Of a stretch of 55,984 bases of DNA, positions 41,866 to 51,346 are shown one piece after another. The notes under the pieces were generated by a model. That model searched no databases. It was not told the DNA's origin and saw only the letters and a program-made list of their open reading frames with translations. Location of the stretch: NCBI GenBank assembly GCA_016875015.1, contig VGSJ01000011.1, positions 1 to 55,984 on the forward strand. Reading direction: 5' to 3'. The number at the start of each line of letters is the position of its first letter. The first letter of the stretch is position 1. The stretch comes from Deltaproteobacteria bacterium. GTDB lineage: Bacteria; Desulfobacterota; Desulfobaccia; Desulfobaccales; 0-14-0-80-60-11. A program made the translations under genes and the position numbers.

Positions 41866-42884
41866 ATGCCGGATTATCTCTGGACCGCACGCCTGGAGGC
41901 CGCCGCCAAAGCCCGGAACGTCAGCCTCGCCTCCCCCCAAACCCTGGCCGGCGACGGCTCCGACCGCCGCTACTACCGCCTGTTGGGCTCCCCCACCGTG
42001 GTGCTGCTTTTTCATCCTTTTCCCCCGGGCGGGGACGTGAATGAAAACGACTCCTACTACCTGGTGGGCCGCCACCTCCGGGCGCAAGGAGCGCCGGCGC
42101 CGGAGATCTACACCTATGCCGGGAGGAGTTTTGGATGCTGGTGGAAGACCTGGGGGACATCAGCCTGGAGTCCGTCATCAAGCGGCAGCCCCAGGAGAGC
42201 CAGATCCGCCACTGGTACCGCCAGGCCCTGCAACTCCTGGCGGACATGCAGATCAAGGGGAGGCAGGGGTTCGACTCCTCCTGGTGCTTCGACACCCCGG
42301 TGTTGCACCGGCCCTTTTTGTGGGAGCGGGAGTGCGGTTATTTCGTCAAGGCCTTTCTGAACAACTATCTCCGCTTGCCGGTCAGCCTGGAAGACCTGGC
42401 GCCGGATTTCGAACGCCTCCTCACCGGGGCCCTGCCCCCCGGCCCCAACTACTTCCTCCATCGGGACTTCCAGTCCCGGAATCTGTTCATCACGAACGGG
42501 CGCTTGCGGGTCATCGACTTTCAAGGGGGGAGATTGGGGCCATTGGGCTACGATGTGGCCTCTCTGCTCATCGACCCGTATGTCAATCTGAGTCCCGCCT
42601 GGCAGGCCGAACTCCTGGATTATTACCTAAACCTCCTCACGTCCCGTCTGGAAGTGGACCCCGCGGCCTTCCGGGAGCAGTATGACCATTTGGCGCTGTG
42701 CCGCAACCTGCAGATCCTGGGGGCTTACGGCTACCTGGCCGAGGTGAAGGGCAAGGATCAGTTCGCCCGCTACATCCCCACCGCGGTTGCGGCCCTGCAC
42801 CGGCGGCTGCTGGCGCGCCCGGGAGCCTTCCCGCGGCTTGAACATCTGGCGGAAAGCCTGGCAGTCAGGGTCAAGAAAAGTTAA
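41866..42884 (+). pseudogene. AmgK-like sugar kinase, frameshifted
   Basis: The reading frame begins at ATG 41866 (MPDYLWTARLEAA), shows the ATP-site region LAGDGSDRRYYRL and continues to PEIYTY near 42117. There the frame must move by -1: the family sequence continues as CREEFWMLVEDLGDISLE in another frame and runs to 42884. The downstream part has the kinase core HRDFQSRNLFI (catalytic loop) and VIDFQGGRLGPLGYDVASLL (metal site), a pattern typical of AmgK, the anomeric N-acetylmuramate/N-acetylglucosamine kinase. Together the halves make one full-length protein of about 339 residues with one base missing. It pairs with the MurU-like gene. No slippery heptamer is seen, so a sequencing error or a real mutation is more likely than programmed frameshifting. 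Confidence 0.85.
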
Positions 42885-43109
42885 GGCGGAAAAATGAGGT
42901 GCGCCCCTGAAGGTAAATTGTCTGAATGGAATTTAATCTGACCACCGGGATGCATTTATGATCTGGACAATATGTCTGCTGATAGCAAGCTTGGGAAAGA
43001 AGATCGTCTATTCAAGTCTTGACCATTACAGGTAAATATTCCCAAAATAATCGCAACCCGGGTCGCCTAAGAGCCCGCCGATAAACAAACCCTGTCCCCT
43101 GCCCGCCGA

Positions 43110-46100
43110 TCAAAAATCATAGTTGAAGAACACGTCGGCGCCGGAGTTCCTGGGGCCTAGCTGAGATTCAACGCTCAGGTGCTTGTTGACCTTATACTGG
43201 ATCCCCACCTGCTGTTCATACACCCCGCGGGTCTCGTTGAGATTCCGCCCCACAAACACACTGACATTTTTGACGACTTCCTTGCCGAGGCCCACCGTGG
43301 GACGGCCGCCTAACATGCCGCTTTTTACCTTGATCCCGCCTAAAAACGGGATGGTTGACCCCAAAATTTCGCTTAATTTGTTGGCGCTGACGCCTCCCAA
43401 AACCCCCAATTGTTGCGCCCCCAGGGCCATGTATTGTGCTTTGGTCAGGGTGGCGGACGGCGCGCCGAACACCAGGTGAGACAGGACGTCGGCCGGCGGC
43501 AGCGGCGGCAGGCTCTCCAGACGGATCTGGGGGTTGGACATGGTGCCGTTCACGTTGAGCACCAGGGTGATGTCATCCATTTCGTGAACCGCGTTGCCGT
43601 CTATGGTCATGGGCTTGCCGGCCACGCCGGGCATCAGGAGGACGGCCCGTTTCACGGTGAAGGTGCGTTCCTCGATGTCCAGGGTGCCTTGGAGGGCGCG
43701 CACCTCCCCGCCCATAGTCAGTTTCTGCCCCGGGTCTTTCCTGATCTTGAGGCGGGCAATCATTTCCACTTTGCCCACGGGGTCGACGAGCCAGGCATGG
43801 CCCGAATTTTCCAGGGTGACGTCGACGCGCAGGTTCCGGTAGATGGCCGGGGCCGCAGTCGCCTCGGCCTGGGTCTTGGGTTTAACGGGCACCAGGATGA
43901 CATCCGGGTCCATTCCGGAGCGGAAAAAGGTGGGGCGAAACCGGGCCTTGGGCACCACCAGTTGGCCGGTGGCCACCAGGGCGGAAAATGGACCCTTGAG
44001 GTCGATGAAGCCATTGGTCCACACTTCGTTGCCCCCCCGATCGATGAGCAGAAAATTATCCGCCTGGAGCCGGGCTTGGGTCTGGGGGGCGCCCGCCAGG
44101 ACGATTTCACCGGACAGCCGGATAGTGCCGTTGCTTTGGATAATCAGACCCGGAATCACGATCTTGTCTCCCTGGAGGCGAATCTCCCCGGGGGCCAGGA
44201 CGTAAGGCGTCCCCGCCTGGCGCAGTTTCAGGGAGCCGGCGCGCCACCGCACATACCCCGAAACCCGGGGTTGATGCGGATTGCCCAGGGCTTCCGCCAC
44301 CAGGTCCAGCGGCCCCTCCGCGGTTTGTACCTCTTTGCTGAGGGAGGTTAACAGGGAAAGGTTGACCCGCTCGCTCTGGAGTCGGAGGTCCAGGCCATCT
44401 TTGGCCAGGGCAAAGGCAAAGGGGAGCAGGGAGATCTTGACCGGGACCGACCCTTTCCAGGTCAGCCGGGAGTTAAGGGGACCGATTTCCAGGTAGCCGG
44501 CCACCTGCGCCTGTTCAGCCTGGTAATTGAGGGTGGTGGTCAGAGTCTGGATGGGAATATTGTTGATCTTCCCGGCGCTCAGGGCGAGTTGGCCGTCGAT
44601 GGTCGGGGTCCGGGGGGCGCCGGCCAGAGTCAGTCGGCCGTTGAGCTTCCCCGAGGCGGGCAGACCCAGGAGCGCGAAGAGGCCGGCGTTCAGGTCCCGA
44701 ATTTCCAAGTGGCCGGACAGTTCCTGGTCCCGGGCCAGGCCGGCGACGGTCACGGCGCCGCCGTCCACCTGAAAAGTAGCCGGAGAGATTTCCCAGCCGG
44801 GGAGGAGGCGAACCTGAAAGGGGGTCTTATTCTTGACCGTCAGGGTCTGGCTGTGCCAGGAGAGCCGGGCGACGTTCAGGACCAGGGGTTTTTGTAAGCC
44901 CGCCAGGTCTGCGGTCCCCGCCGCCTCGAACTTGAGATCCTGGGGAGAAGTGGCGGCTACCTGGAACTGCCACCGGCCACCGGCGCCGCCGGCATTGAAG
45001 TTAAGGCGGGTAAAAGCGCCCCCGGGGGTGCGCAGCCCTGATCCCTGCAACTGCAGGCTCCCTTCCAAGGCGGGCCAACCGGCCAGGGCGCCGTTTAAGT
45101 TCGCTGATTCCAGGGTGATGCCCTGGAAGGAGGCTTTGCGGACCTGCGCGGCCAGGGTCACCTGGGGGGACTTCCAGGGCCCCCGGACGGCGCCTTGGGC
45201 CGAAAGGGAGGCAAAGGCCGCCCCCGGAGGCAGGGGCAGGGTGCGGGAGTCGGATGCCGACGCCTTAAAAGCGACATCCAGGCCGGACTCAGTGAGAGTC
45301 CCCCGCCCGGAGGCCGTAAGGCCCGCCAACTGCACGTCGCCCTGGGAAACGGTCAGTTTTTTCCCTTCCAGGACAAAGCTGGCGGCCAGATTCTGCAAGG
45401 GTTCATGGTTCAGCCGGCCGTTGGCCTTAAGGTCGCCCGCCAGGAAGAGTTGGGCCAGGGAAAAGCCGGGAGGCAGGCGGAACTTTCCCGTAAAAGAGGT
45501 GGCTAAACTGCTGCCGGCGAGCCTGGTCACCCCTACCATGGCGGGCTGCAAGTCTCCCGTCTTAACCGTCAGATTGCCGGACAGCCCTTGGCCGGTTTCT
45601 CCCACCGGCAGGAGATGGCCGCTGGCGCCCAGGTCCACGCTCCCGAAATTCCCCGCCACGGAGGCCTGCAGTTCCTGGCTCCGGGCATTGCCGGAGAGTT
45701 CAAGCCGCACCTTATCCACTCTGAGGTCTCGATACCGGAAGGGCTCCACGTCCAGGCGGGTTTCCAGGGATGCGGGGTTCCAGGGCAGGCCTGTGCCCTT
45801 AAGATGCAGGCGGGCGTTGACCGGGCTCAGACCCTGGAGCGGCTGCCCCTTGAGGTCCTGAATTTCCTTGAGTTGGGCCGTGGTCAGGCCCTTGAGGTCC
45901 AGGTCCAGTTCAAAGACGGCTGGCTTGACCCTGGCGTTGAAATCTCCCTTGAGGTCGCAGGTGGCCTCGCCGATCTTGCCGCTTACCTGGATTTTCCCCC
46001 CTTGGAGCGTGCCGCTGAGGCTGAACGTGCCGGACAGGTCCCAGGCAGACGGCCAGCGGGGCCATAAGGCGTGGATCTGGTCCCCTTTGATCAGGCCTAG

Positions 46101-46922
46101 GTTGCCGGTCAAGGCGCAAGCGAACTCAGCTTTTTCGCCTTTTTCATATTTTTCATATTTTTCATTTTTTTCATAAGGGGGCCGGCAGACTTCTCCCTTG
46201 AAGGAGGCCACGGTTTGACCGGCCAGCTTCAGGTTCAGGAAGCCGATCTGGGCTACACCCGCGCTATAGGTCAGCCTGGTTGAAAGGCTCACCCGGCCCT
46301 GGGGGGCGGTGATCCCCAGGTTGGCGATGTTGACCTCAGCTTTTTGCTGCGGTTGCCCCAAGTTGAGCAGGGTAAGGCTGGATTTGAGGTCCAGGTCGGT
46401 GTAGTGACTGGTGTGGCCGTCTTCGGTAATAAACAGCTCGCCCCGGTGCACCGCCAGGTTGGAGAGATCTATGCCGCGAAATAAATATCTGCTGATTTTT
46501 CCCACCAGACCCTGGGATTCAGCGGGTTCGGCGGGCTTTTCCGCCTTGAGGAGGTGGCCGACATTCCACTGACCGGATTTATCCCGGTCCAGGTAAACCC
46601 GGGGATTTTCCAGGGTCAGGGCCCCCAGGTCCAGGCGGAAGTTAGGGATGGACGCCAGGGAGAGGCGCGCCTCAAGGCGATCTATGCTGAGAACGACCTT
46701 GCCGTCCGGATCGGTAATCGTCAGGCCCTGATAAACCACTCCGGATAAGGGATTGCCCGAGATTTCCCGGGCCGTGACTTTCCCGTTTACTTTAGCCTGG
46801 ACCAGGGAGAGGAGGAATGAGCCGCCCCAATTGGTGATATCCGGGAGGATGGCGCCGGTGGCGGTTCCCACCGGGATCAGGCAGAGCACCAGAGAAAACA
46901 GGATAACCTTTATATGGCCCAT
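43110..46922 (-). CDS. tamB: Translocation and assembly module protein TamB
   Basis: A very long (1270-residue) inner-membrane-anchored protein that spans the periplasm. The N-terminus (VILFSLVLCLIPVGTATG) is the anchor. The bulk consists of repeating beta-rich units, such as LDVEPFRYRDLRVDKVRLEL, VNARLHLKGTGLPWNPASL and TLDIEERTFTVKRAVLLMPG. The C-terminal DUF490 domain ends with the beta-signal-like KVNKHLSVESQLG...DVFFNYDF. Such proteins form a groove for lipids and help insert outer-membrane proteins. AAGGAGG before the ATG at 46922 sets the start (a GTG at 46925 is possible). It directly follows the Omp85 gene. Residues about 249-261 contain Y-E-K repeats from a nonamer array. Confidence 0.95.
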   Translation of the reverse strand: MGHIKVILFSLVLCLIPVGTATGAILPDITNWGGSFLLSLVQAKVNGKVTAREISGNPLSGVVYQGLTITDPDGKVVLSIDRLEARLSLASIPNFRLDLGALTLENPRVYLDRDKSGQWNVGHLLKAEKPAEPAESQGLVGKISRYLFRGIDLSNLAVHRGELFITEDGHTSHYTDLDLKSSLTLLNLGQPQQKAEVNIANLGITAPQGRVSLSTRLTYSAGVAQIGFLNLKLAGQTVASFKGEVCRPPYEKNEKYEKYEKGEKAEFACALTGNLGLIKGDQIHALWPRWPSAWDLSGTFSLSGTLQGGKIQVSGKIGEATCDLKGDFNARVKPAVFELDLDLKGLTTAQLKEIQDLKGQPLQGLSPVNARLHLKGTGLPWNPASLETRLDVEPFRYRDLRVDKVRLELSGNARSQELQASVAGNFGSVDLGASGHLLPVGETGQGLSGNLTVKTGDLQPAMVGVTRLAGSSLATSFTGKFRLPPGFSLAQLFLAGDLKANGRLNHEPLQNLAASFVLEGKKLTVSQGDVQLAGLTASGRGTLTESGLDVAFKASASDSRTLPLPPGAAFASLSAQGAVRGPWKSPQVTLAAQVRKASFQGITLESANLNGALAGWPALEGSLQLQGSGLRTPGGAFTRLNFNAGGAGGRWQFQVAATSPQDLKFEAAGTADLAGLQKPLVLNVARLSWHSQTLTVKNKTPFQVRLLPGWEISPATFQVDGGAVTVAGLARDQELSGHLEIRDLNAGLFALLGLPASGKLNGRLTLAGAPRTPTIDGQLALSAGKINNIPIQTLTTTLNYQAEQAQVAGYLEIGPLNSRLTWKGSVPVKISLLPFAFALAKDGLDLRLQSERVNLSLLTSLSKEVQTAEGPLDLVAEALGNPHQPRVSGYVRWRAGSLKLRQAGTPYVLAPGEIRLQGDKIVIPGLIIQSNGTIRLSGEIVLAGAPQTQARLQADNFLLIDRGGNEVWTNGFIDLKGPFSALVATGQLVVPKARFRPTFFRSGMDPDVILVPVKPKTQAEATAAPAIYRNLRVDVTLENSGHAWLVDPVGKVEMIARLKIRKDPGQKLTMGGEVRALQGTLDIEERTFTVKRAVLLMPGVAGKPMTIDGNAVHEMDDITLVLNVNGTMSNPQIRLESLPPLPPADVLSHLVFGAPSATLTKAQYMALGAQQLGVLGGVSANKLSEILGSTIPFLGGIKVKSGMLGGRPTVGLGKEVVKNVSVFVGRNLNETRGVYEQQVGIQYKVNKHLSVESQLGPRNSGADVFFNYDF
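46140..46175 (-). repeat. In-frame TATGAAAAA nonamer array
   Basis: On the minus strand about four copies of TATGAAAAA or close variants lie inside tamB, encoding Tyr-Glu-Lys-rich residues (EKNEKYEKYEKGEK). The frame is kept. The unit differs by one base from the array in the nucleotidyltransferase gene. Confidence 0.75.
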
Positions 46923-46937
46923 CACGCCTCCTTCCCC

Positions 46938-48857
46938 CTAAAAGCCGTAGCCCACGGTGAAGTGGATCTGGTAGGGGCTGTCCTGCCGGTAATTGATGCG
47001 GTTGGTGGGGAACGCAATATCCACGCCGATGGCCCCGATGGGGGAGAGATAGCGCAGCCCGACCCCCGGTGAATATTTTAACTGCCCCAGGTCGAGGTTG
47101 TGAATCCGGGAAAAGACATTGCCGGCATCCAGGAAGATCACCCCGCCGATTTTTTCGTAAATGGGGAGGGGGAAGCGCCCTTCGAGGCTGAATTCCAGGA
47201 CCGTTTCGCCGCCGACGGGGTTGCCGCTCAGGTTGCGGGGGCCCAGGTAGTCCAGCTTATAGCCCCGGACGCTGTTGGCCCCGCCGCTGAAAAAGAGCCG
47301 GGATATGGGAATCTGGGTGGTGGACTGGATGGGTTGGATGAGGCCGAACCTGACGCGTCCGGCGGCCACGAATCTGGAGTCACCGATGGCGTGGTAGCGC
47401 CGCCAGTCCACCACCGACTGGACGAACTGGAGTCCGGAGCCCAGGAAGGTGGGGGCGAACTCGTTAGACAGGTTCATGATCCCGCCCCGGCGGGGCTGGA
47501 TGTGGCTGTCCGTGGTGTTCTGGCGCAGGCCCAGGATGGCAAAGGAAGCCCGGTACATTTTCTCCGGTTGGGTCCCCTGGAGGCGGATCAGGGTTTCCAC
47601 CGGGAGGTTGAAGGGACGGGCAAATTCCAGGCCATGACCGAAGTAGACCCGCAGGTCCCAGGGAATGTCCCGTTCCAGGCGGGACTGGGTGAACAAGGCC
47701 CGGTCGTTGAAGCCCGGCAGGTCCCGGCGCCGGGCGCCGCTCTGTTGGACAAAGTCAAAGGAGGTGCCGAACACCGCCGGATTGGAAAATGATTCCGAGA
47801 ACAGGTAGCCCAGGGAGGAATATCGGGCATCCAGGTCCAGGAGCCGGCCGCCGCCCCACAGGTTCCGGTACCGCAGCCCCAGCCGGGCCCGGACCTTCTC
47901 TTCATCCCCATACCCCAACCCCGCCTTCAAAGACCGTTTCTTCTTCTCTACCAGTTCAACGACAATGGGAATGGTGGGTTCCTGCGGGGGAACCTGCTCC
48001 GGCGTCAGGACCACACTCCTGAAGAGATCGGTGGCGTAGAGTTTCCTCTGGGTGTCGAAGAGCTGCTCCTGGTTGAATAGTTGGCCGGTCTTGAAGGTGA
48101 GCTTCGAAAGGACGGCGGCCTCGGGAGTCTCCAGTTTCTCCGCGTCTTTGAGCCTCACCTTGCCGAAATAGCACACGGGGCCGGGATTGACGCTGAGGAG
48201 AATCTTGGCGGTATTGGTCTCTTCGTTCAGGTAAACCCGCCCCTTCACTTCGACCCGGGGATAGCCGTGGTTGGGCAGGTAGTTGAGGTAGAGATTTTTG
48301 AGAGCGTCGTAAGGCTTTTCGGCGAAACGGTCCCCGGGGTTGAGGGGCCATTTCCGCCTCAGTTCCGCAAGGTCCAAGGGCCCGGCGACCTCTACGTCCA
48401 GGTCGGTGACCTTGACCCAGGGGCCTTCGTCAATCTTCAGGGTGACGTCCACCACCCTTCCCGGGCCATAGTTGATTTCGGATTTGATCTCCGTGTGGTA
48501 AAAACCCTGGCGGCGGTAAAAATTCTTCAGGCGTTCCACGTCGTATTCCAGGTCCTGGAGCCGGAATGGGGGCGGCGTGCCCCAGGGCGGCCAGAAGGAC
48601 GGCAGCTTTATGGATAATTGCTTTTTGATATCCTTGACGGTCTCCGTTTTGGCCCCGACGATGCGGAAAGCTTGGAGCGTGAAATCTGGATGGCCGGCGG
48701 CGGGGGTGGGGACGGAGGCGGCCGGCGGTTCTTCAGGTGGCGGCAGGGCCGCCGCGGTCGAGGCGGCCTCGGCCCCCAGACCCCGGGAAACCCCCACCAG
48801 GGTCAGCAACAGGATAAGGGGCACGAGCCAGCTTTGCCAAAACCCGGAAACCCGCAT
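46938..48857 (-). CDS. Omp85-family outer-membrane protein (BamA/TamA type)
   Basis: A 639-residue outer-membrane protein. A signal peptide (SWLVPLILLLTLVGVSRG) is followed by POTRA-like domains (about residues 65-330: VERLKNFYRRQGFYHTEIKS, LKNLYLNYLPNHGYPRVEVKG, FDTQRKLYATDLFRSVVL) and a 16-strand-type barrel with the conserved NSVRGYKLDYLGP loop and a C-terminal FTVGYGF ending in Phe. Three POTRA domains and the partner tamB just downstream (15 bp) point to a TamA-like role rather than BamA. The ATG at 48857 begins the signal peptide; AAGGAG lies about 13 bases upstream, rather far. The longer open frame overlaps the EndoQ gene and is rejected. Confidence 0.94.
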   Translation of the reverse strand: MRVSGFWQSWLVPLILLLTLVGVSRGLGAEAASTAAALPPPEEPPAASVPTPAAGHPDFTLQAFRIVGAKTETVKDIKKQLSIKLPSFWPPWGTPPPFRLQDLEYDVERLKNFYRRQGFYHTEIKSEINYGPGRVVDVTLKIDEGPWVKVTDLDVEVAGPLDLAELRRKWPLNPGDRFAEKPYDALKNLYLNYLPNHGYPRVEVKGRVYLNEETNTAKILLSVNPGPVCYFGKVRLKDAEKLETPEAAVLSKLTFKTGQLFNQEQLFDTQRKLYATDLFRSVVLTPEQVPPQEPTIPIVVELVEKKKRSLKAGLGYGDEEKVRARLGLRYRNLWGGGRLLDLDARYSSLGYLFSESFSNPAVFGTSFDFVQQSGARRRDLPGFNDRALFTQSRLERDIPWDLRVYFGHGLEFARPFNLPVETLIRLQGTQPEKMYRASFAILGLRQNTTDSHIQPRRGGIMNLSNEFAPTFLGSGLQFVQSVVDWRRYHAIGDSRFVAAGRVRFGLIQPIQSTTQIPISRLFFSGGANSVRGYKLDYLGPRNLSGNPVGGETVLEFSLEGRFPLPIYEKIGGVIFLDAGNVFSRIHNLDLGQLKYSPGVGLRYLSPIGAIGVDIAFPTNRINYRQDSPYQIHFTVGYGF

Positions 48858-48912
48858 CCGCTTCTCAGGCGCTCCTTTACCGTGAAAGACGAAGTCACTC
48901 AAGTGAACTGTA

Positions 48913-50187
48913 TTACCCCTGGCCCGGCAATTTGCGGCGCTCGGCCGGGGTGAAGAGGCGAATCTCCCCATAAGCGCCGTCGTAGCCCCCATTGATGTGC
49001 ACCTCTCCCCGGCGCATCCGGTCAATGCCGTGGGCCAGGAGGATGCCCCCCTCCCGGGCCAGGGCGGGAAGGGGCACGCGGCGCAGGATCTCCAGTTCCG
49101 GCCCCAGCTTGGCCAGGAGCCGGAAATAGGCCAGGCGCACCTTTTTGCTGGCCGCGTTGACCCCCAGGACTTCGGCCAGGATTCCCGGCAGGCTGATCAA
49201 GGACTCGAACGGGCTGCCCCCAGCCGGGCGAGCCCCGTTCCGGCGGTCGGCCAGGTCCTGGACGCGATGCATCACCCCCAGGGTCAGAGGCTTGCCGCAG
49301 AGGGGGCAGAGACCGCCCAGGCGCTCGGCCTCATCCGGCTCCAGCCTGAGGCTGCAATGCCGGTGGCCGTCCAGGTGGTACTTGCCTTCCTGGGGAAAAA
49401 ATTCGAGGGTGCCCCCAAAACCCTCCCGGGTGCGCAAGGCCCGGGCCAGTTCGGGATATGCGGGGGCAACGTGAAAGATATTGGCCTCCCGGCCCAGCTT
49501 CTGGGGGGAGTGGGCGTCGGAATTGGACACCAGGGTGAAGCGGTCCAGCCCGGAGACCCGCCAGTTCATGGCGGGATCGGAGGACAACCCGGTCTCCACC
49601 GCATGGATGTGGGCGGTGCTGGCCTCGAAGCACTCCTCCAGGGAGTCGAAGCCGCTCTTGCGGCCCAAAACGGAAAACCAGGGAGTCCAGATGTGGGCCG
49701 GAATCACCAGGGACTGGGGATCGATCTCCATGACCAGGTCCAGGACGAACCGGGCGTCCAGACCCAGGATGGGGCGGCCGTCGGAAGCCACGTTGCCCAG
49801 GCGGCCCAGGCGCCGGGAGAGTTCCTGCGCCGCCGCCAGATCCGGGAGCACCAGGAGCAGGTGGACTTTGCGCACCTTGCCGGCCTTCTTATAAATGGTG
49901 CTCACTTCGCCGGTGATCACGAATTTGACCGGCGCCGCCGCCTCCCAGCCAGGCCCCTCGAGGTTCAGCGGGAGAGCCAGGCCAGGTTTGAGGGCGTACA
50001 CGCCCGCCGCCGCCGGTTCGAGCTTGGCGGCGATCTCCGCCAACCACCGGGGGTGGGTGCAGTCGCCGGTGCCCACCACGCCCACCCCCTTGTAGCGGCC
50101 CCAGAGATCCAGGTGCTCCAGGTCGGCGTCCCGGGCGGTGGCGATGGAGAAGCGGGAATGGATATGCAGGTCGGCGATGACTTCCAT
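48913..50187 (-). CDS. EndoQ-family PHP-domain endonuclease
   Basis: A 424-residue homologue of endonuclease Q, a DNA-repair enzyme that cuts 5' of deaminated bases and is known best from Thermococcales and some Bacillus. The PHP metal site is seen as ADLHIHSRFS (Asp6, His8, His10) and VVGTGDCTHP. Other landmarks are TGEVSTIYKKAGKVRKVHLL, IPAHIWTPWFSVLG, ETGLSSDPAMNWRVSGLD, SNSDAHSPQKLGREAN and EGKYHLDGHRHCSL. A zinc-binding CSL...CPLCGKPLTLGVMHRVQDLA and the closing GGYDGAYGEI complete the family pattern. It starts with ATG at 50187. It sits 55 bp upstream of the Omp85 gene on the same strand, an unexpected pairing. Confidence 0.92.
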   Translation of the reverse strand: MEVIADLHIHSRFSIATARDADLEHLDLWGRYKGVGVVGTGDCTHPRWLAEIAAKLEPAAAGVYALKPGLALPLNLEGPGWEAAAPVKFVITGEVSTIYKKAGKVRKVHLLLVLPDLAAAQELSRRLGRLGNVASDGRPILGLDARFVLDLVMEIDPQSLVIPAHIWTPWFSVLGRKSGFDSLEECFEASTAHIHAVETGLSSDPAMNWRVSGLDRFTLVSNSDAHSPQKLGREANIFHVAPAYPELARALRTREGFGGTLEFFPQEGKYHLDGHRHCSLRLEPDEAERLGGLCPLCGKPLTLGVMHRVQDLADRRNGARPAGGSPFESLISLPGILAEVLGVNAASKKVRLAYFRLLAKLGPELEILRRVPLPALAREGGILLAHGIDRMRRGEVHINGGYDGAYGEIRLFTPAERRKLPGQG

Positions 50188-50258
50188 TTGAGCTTAGAAT
50201 TTATCACAAAACCGGGGGATGCGCTAACCTCAGGTTTCATTTCTTTTAAACCTATAGA

Positions 50259-50370
50259 TGATGGATTCGTAAAAAGTCAGAAAAGGCTCTATTTATGGAA
50301 TTCGCTTTCAATAAAATCAATGAGTTACAACCCGGTTTTTTGAAAATTCTTACTTTTTACGGAACCATCA
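50259..50370 (+). repeat. 112-bp inverted-repeat element
   Basis: The ends TGATGGATTCGTAAAAAGT and ACTTTTTACGGAACCATCA are inverted repeats matching at 17 of 19 positions. The interior is AT-rich and carries no credible gene. It lies 42 bases before the 174-bp element, so the 50188-50838 gap is largely repeat DNA. Only one copy is in the window. Confidence 0.6.
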
Positions 50371-50411
50371 TAGATAACCATACGGGGAGAATCGTTACCC
50401 GCGCCCATACA

Positions 50412-50585
50412 TATAGCGATTGCCAAAAGTTTTTTCCGATAGCGGAATCATTCAAATCCCCCCTAACCCCACTTTAGAAAAGGGGGGAACTACAGAGAAT
50501 TGCTGGGAAAGTCCCCCTTTGAAAAAGGGGGATTTAGGGGGATTTGAGAACCTCCAAGGGGAAGGAATTTATGGCAAACGCTATA
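50412..50585 (-). repeat. 174-bp inverted-repeat element, copy B (reversed)
   Basis: Reverse-complemented it matches 22378-22551 end to end with the same length: TATAGCGTTTGCCA, TTCCTTCC, AATCCCCCTAAATCCCCC, the two G/C hairpins, GATTCCGCTATCGGAAAA and TTTTGGCAATCGCTATA. Differences are scattered substitutions. The rest of the gap to 50838 shows no gene. Confidence 0.8.
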
Positions 50586-50838
50586 TATGTCCGGCTCGGT
50601 TCCTCTGCGTGCCGGTGGTCAAGCGGAAGGGGGCGCGGGGAGTAACCGGCTGATTATACAGGAAAGGACGACCTTGAGATGGCCGCGTAAGTAAACGGCT
50701 GGTTCTCATTGAGATAATTTAGGCTCCGGCAGGGGGGAGTCAGCATCATTTTGAGAATAAGTTCAACAAATCGGACCGCAGGAGTTGGCTTGAAAGGCAA
50801 ATGGGGCAGGGAAAGTAAGGGGAAAATTTCACCAGACT

Positions 50839-50872
50839 GAAAATAACCCAGCCCCTCCATAAGAGGGGCTGG
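50839..50872 (-). terminator. Rho-independent terminator of the zinc-ribbon gene
   Basis: On the minus strand CCAGCCCCTC, loop TTATG, GAGGGGCTGG, then GTTATTTTC. The ten-pair stem is perfect, the T-run imperfect. It lies 25 bases after the stop codon of the gene at 50898-51098. Confidence 0.8.
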
Positions 50873-50897
50873 TCGCGTTGGCCCTTGACACCCAGAC

Positions 50898-51098
50898 TTA
50901 CAGTGAAGCTTTGGTTTTGATGTCGGCCGCAGCCCAGATCTGAGGCGTAACTTCCTCAAAATAGGGCTGGAAGACATCCTCGTCCAGCCGCAGCATCAAG
51001 CCGCCGCATTGGGTGCAGAGGGCGGTGTGATCATCCAGACCGGCTACCCGTTGATCCCTGCCGGTACAGTCGACACATTGATATTCATAAATCGGCAT
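50898..51098 (-). CDS. FmdB-type zinc-ribbon protein
   Basis: A 66-residue protein beginning MPIYEYQCVDC, the hallmark of FmdB-like zinc-ribbon proteins, with the second pair in CTQCGGLMLRL. The four cysteines form one zinc-binding ribbon; the C-terminal half (DEDVFQPYFEEVTPQIWAAA) is acidic and specific to this protein. The family function is uncertain, with regulatory roles proposed. The ATG at 51098 has GGGGGAG upstream. A terminator follows, so it is a single-gene transcript. It is divergent from pyk. Confidence 0.88.
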   Translation of the reverse strand: MPIYEYQCVDCTGRDQRVAGLDDHTALCTQCGGLMLRLDEDVFQPYFEEVTPQIWAAADIKTKASL

Positions 51099-51346
51099 AA
51101 TCAATCTCCCCCTTGCCGTTATATAATGCAACAACTATGCCTAACAATCGGATGCTAACATCTTAATGGTTAATAGGTTAATATCATATAATAATTTGTC
51201 AATACTCCCCCAACCGGTTATTTTTGAGTTATAATTTCCCTGCAATTCTGTAAGAAAGATATGTGGTATTTTTCCCATAGTGTATGGAATTTCTTCCCAC
51301 CTAATATTTACGCACGTTTCTCAAGGAACGAGGAGGTAACCCGACA

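Noticed and set aside
42105-42145. Programmed frameshifting in the AmgK-like gene
   Set aside because: No X-XXY-YYZ slippery site or following stem is visible at the junction; a missing base is simpler.
42885-43109. A possible tRNA or small gene between the AmgK-like gene and tamB
   Set aside because: No cloverleaf could be drawn, and the short frames have no ribosome binding site.
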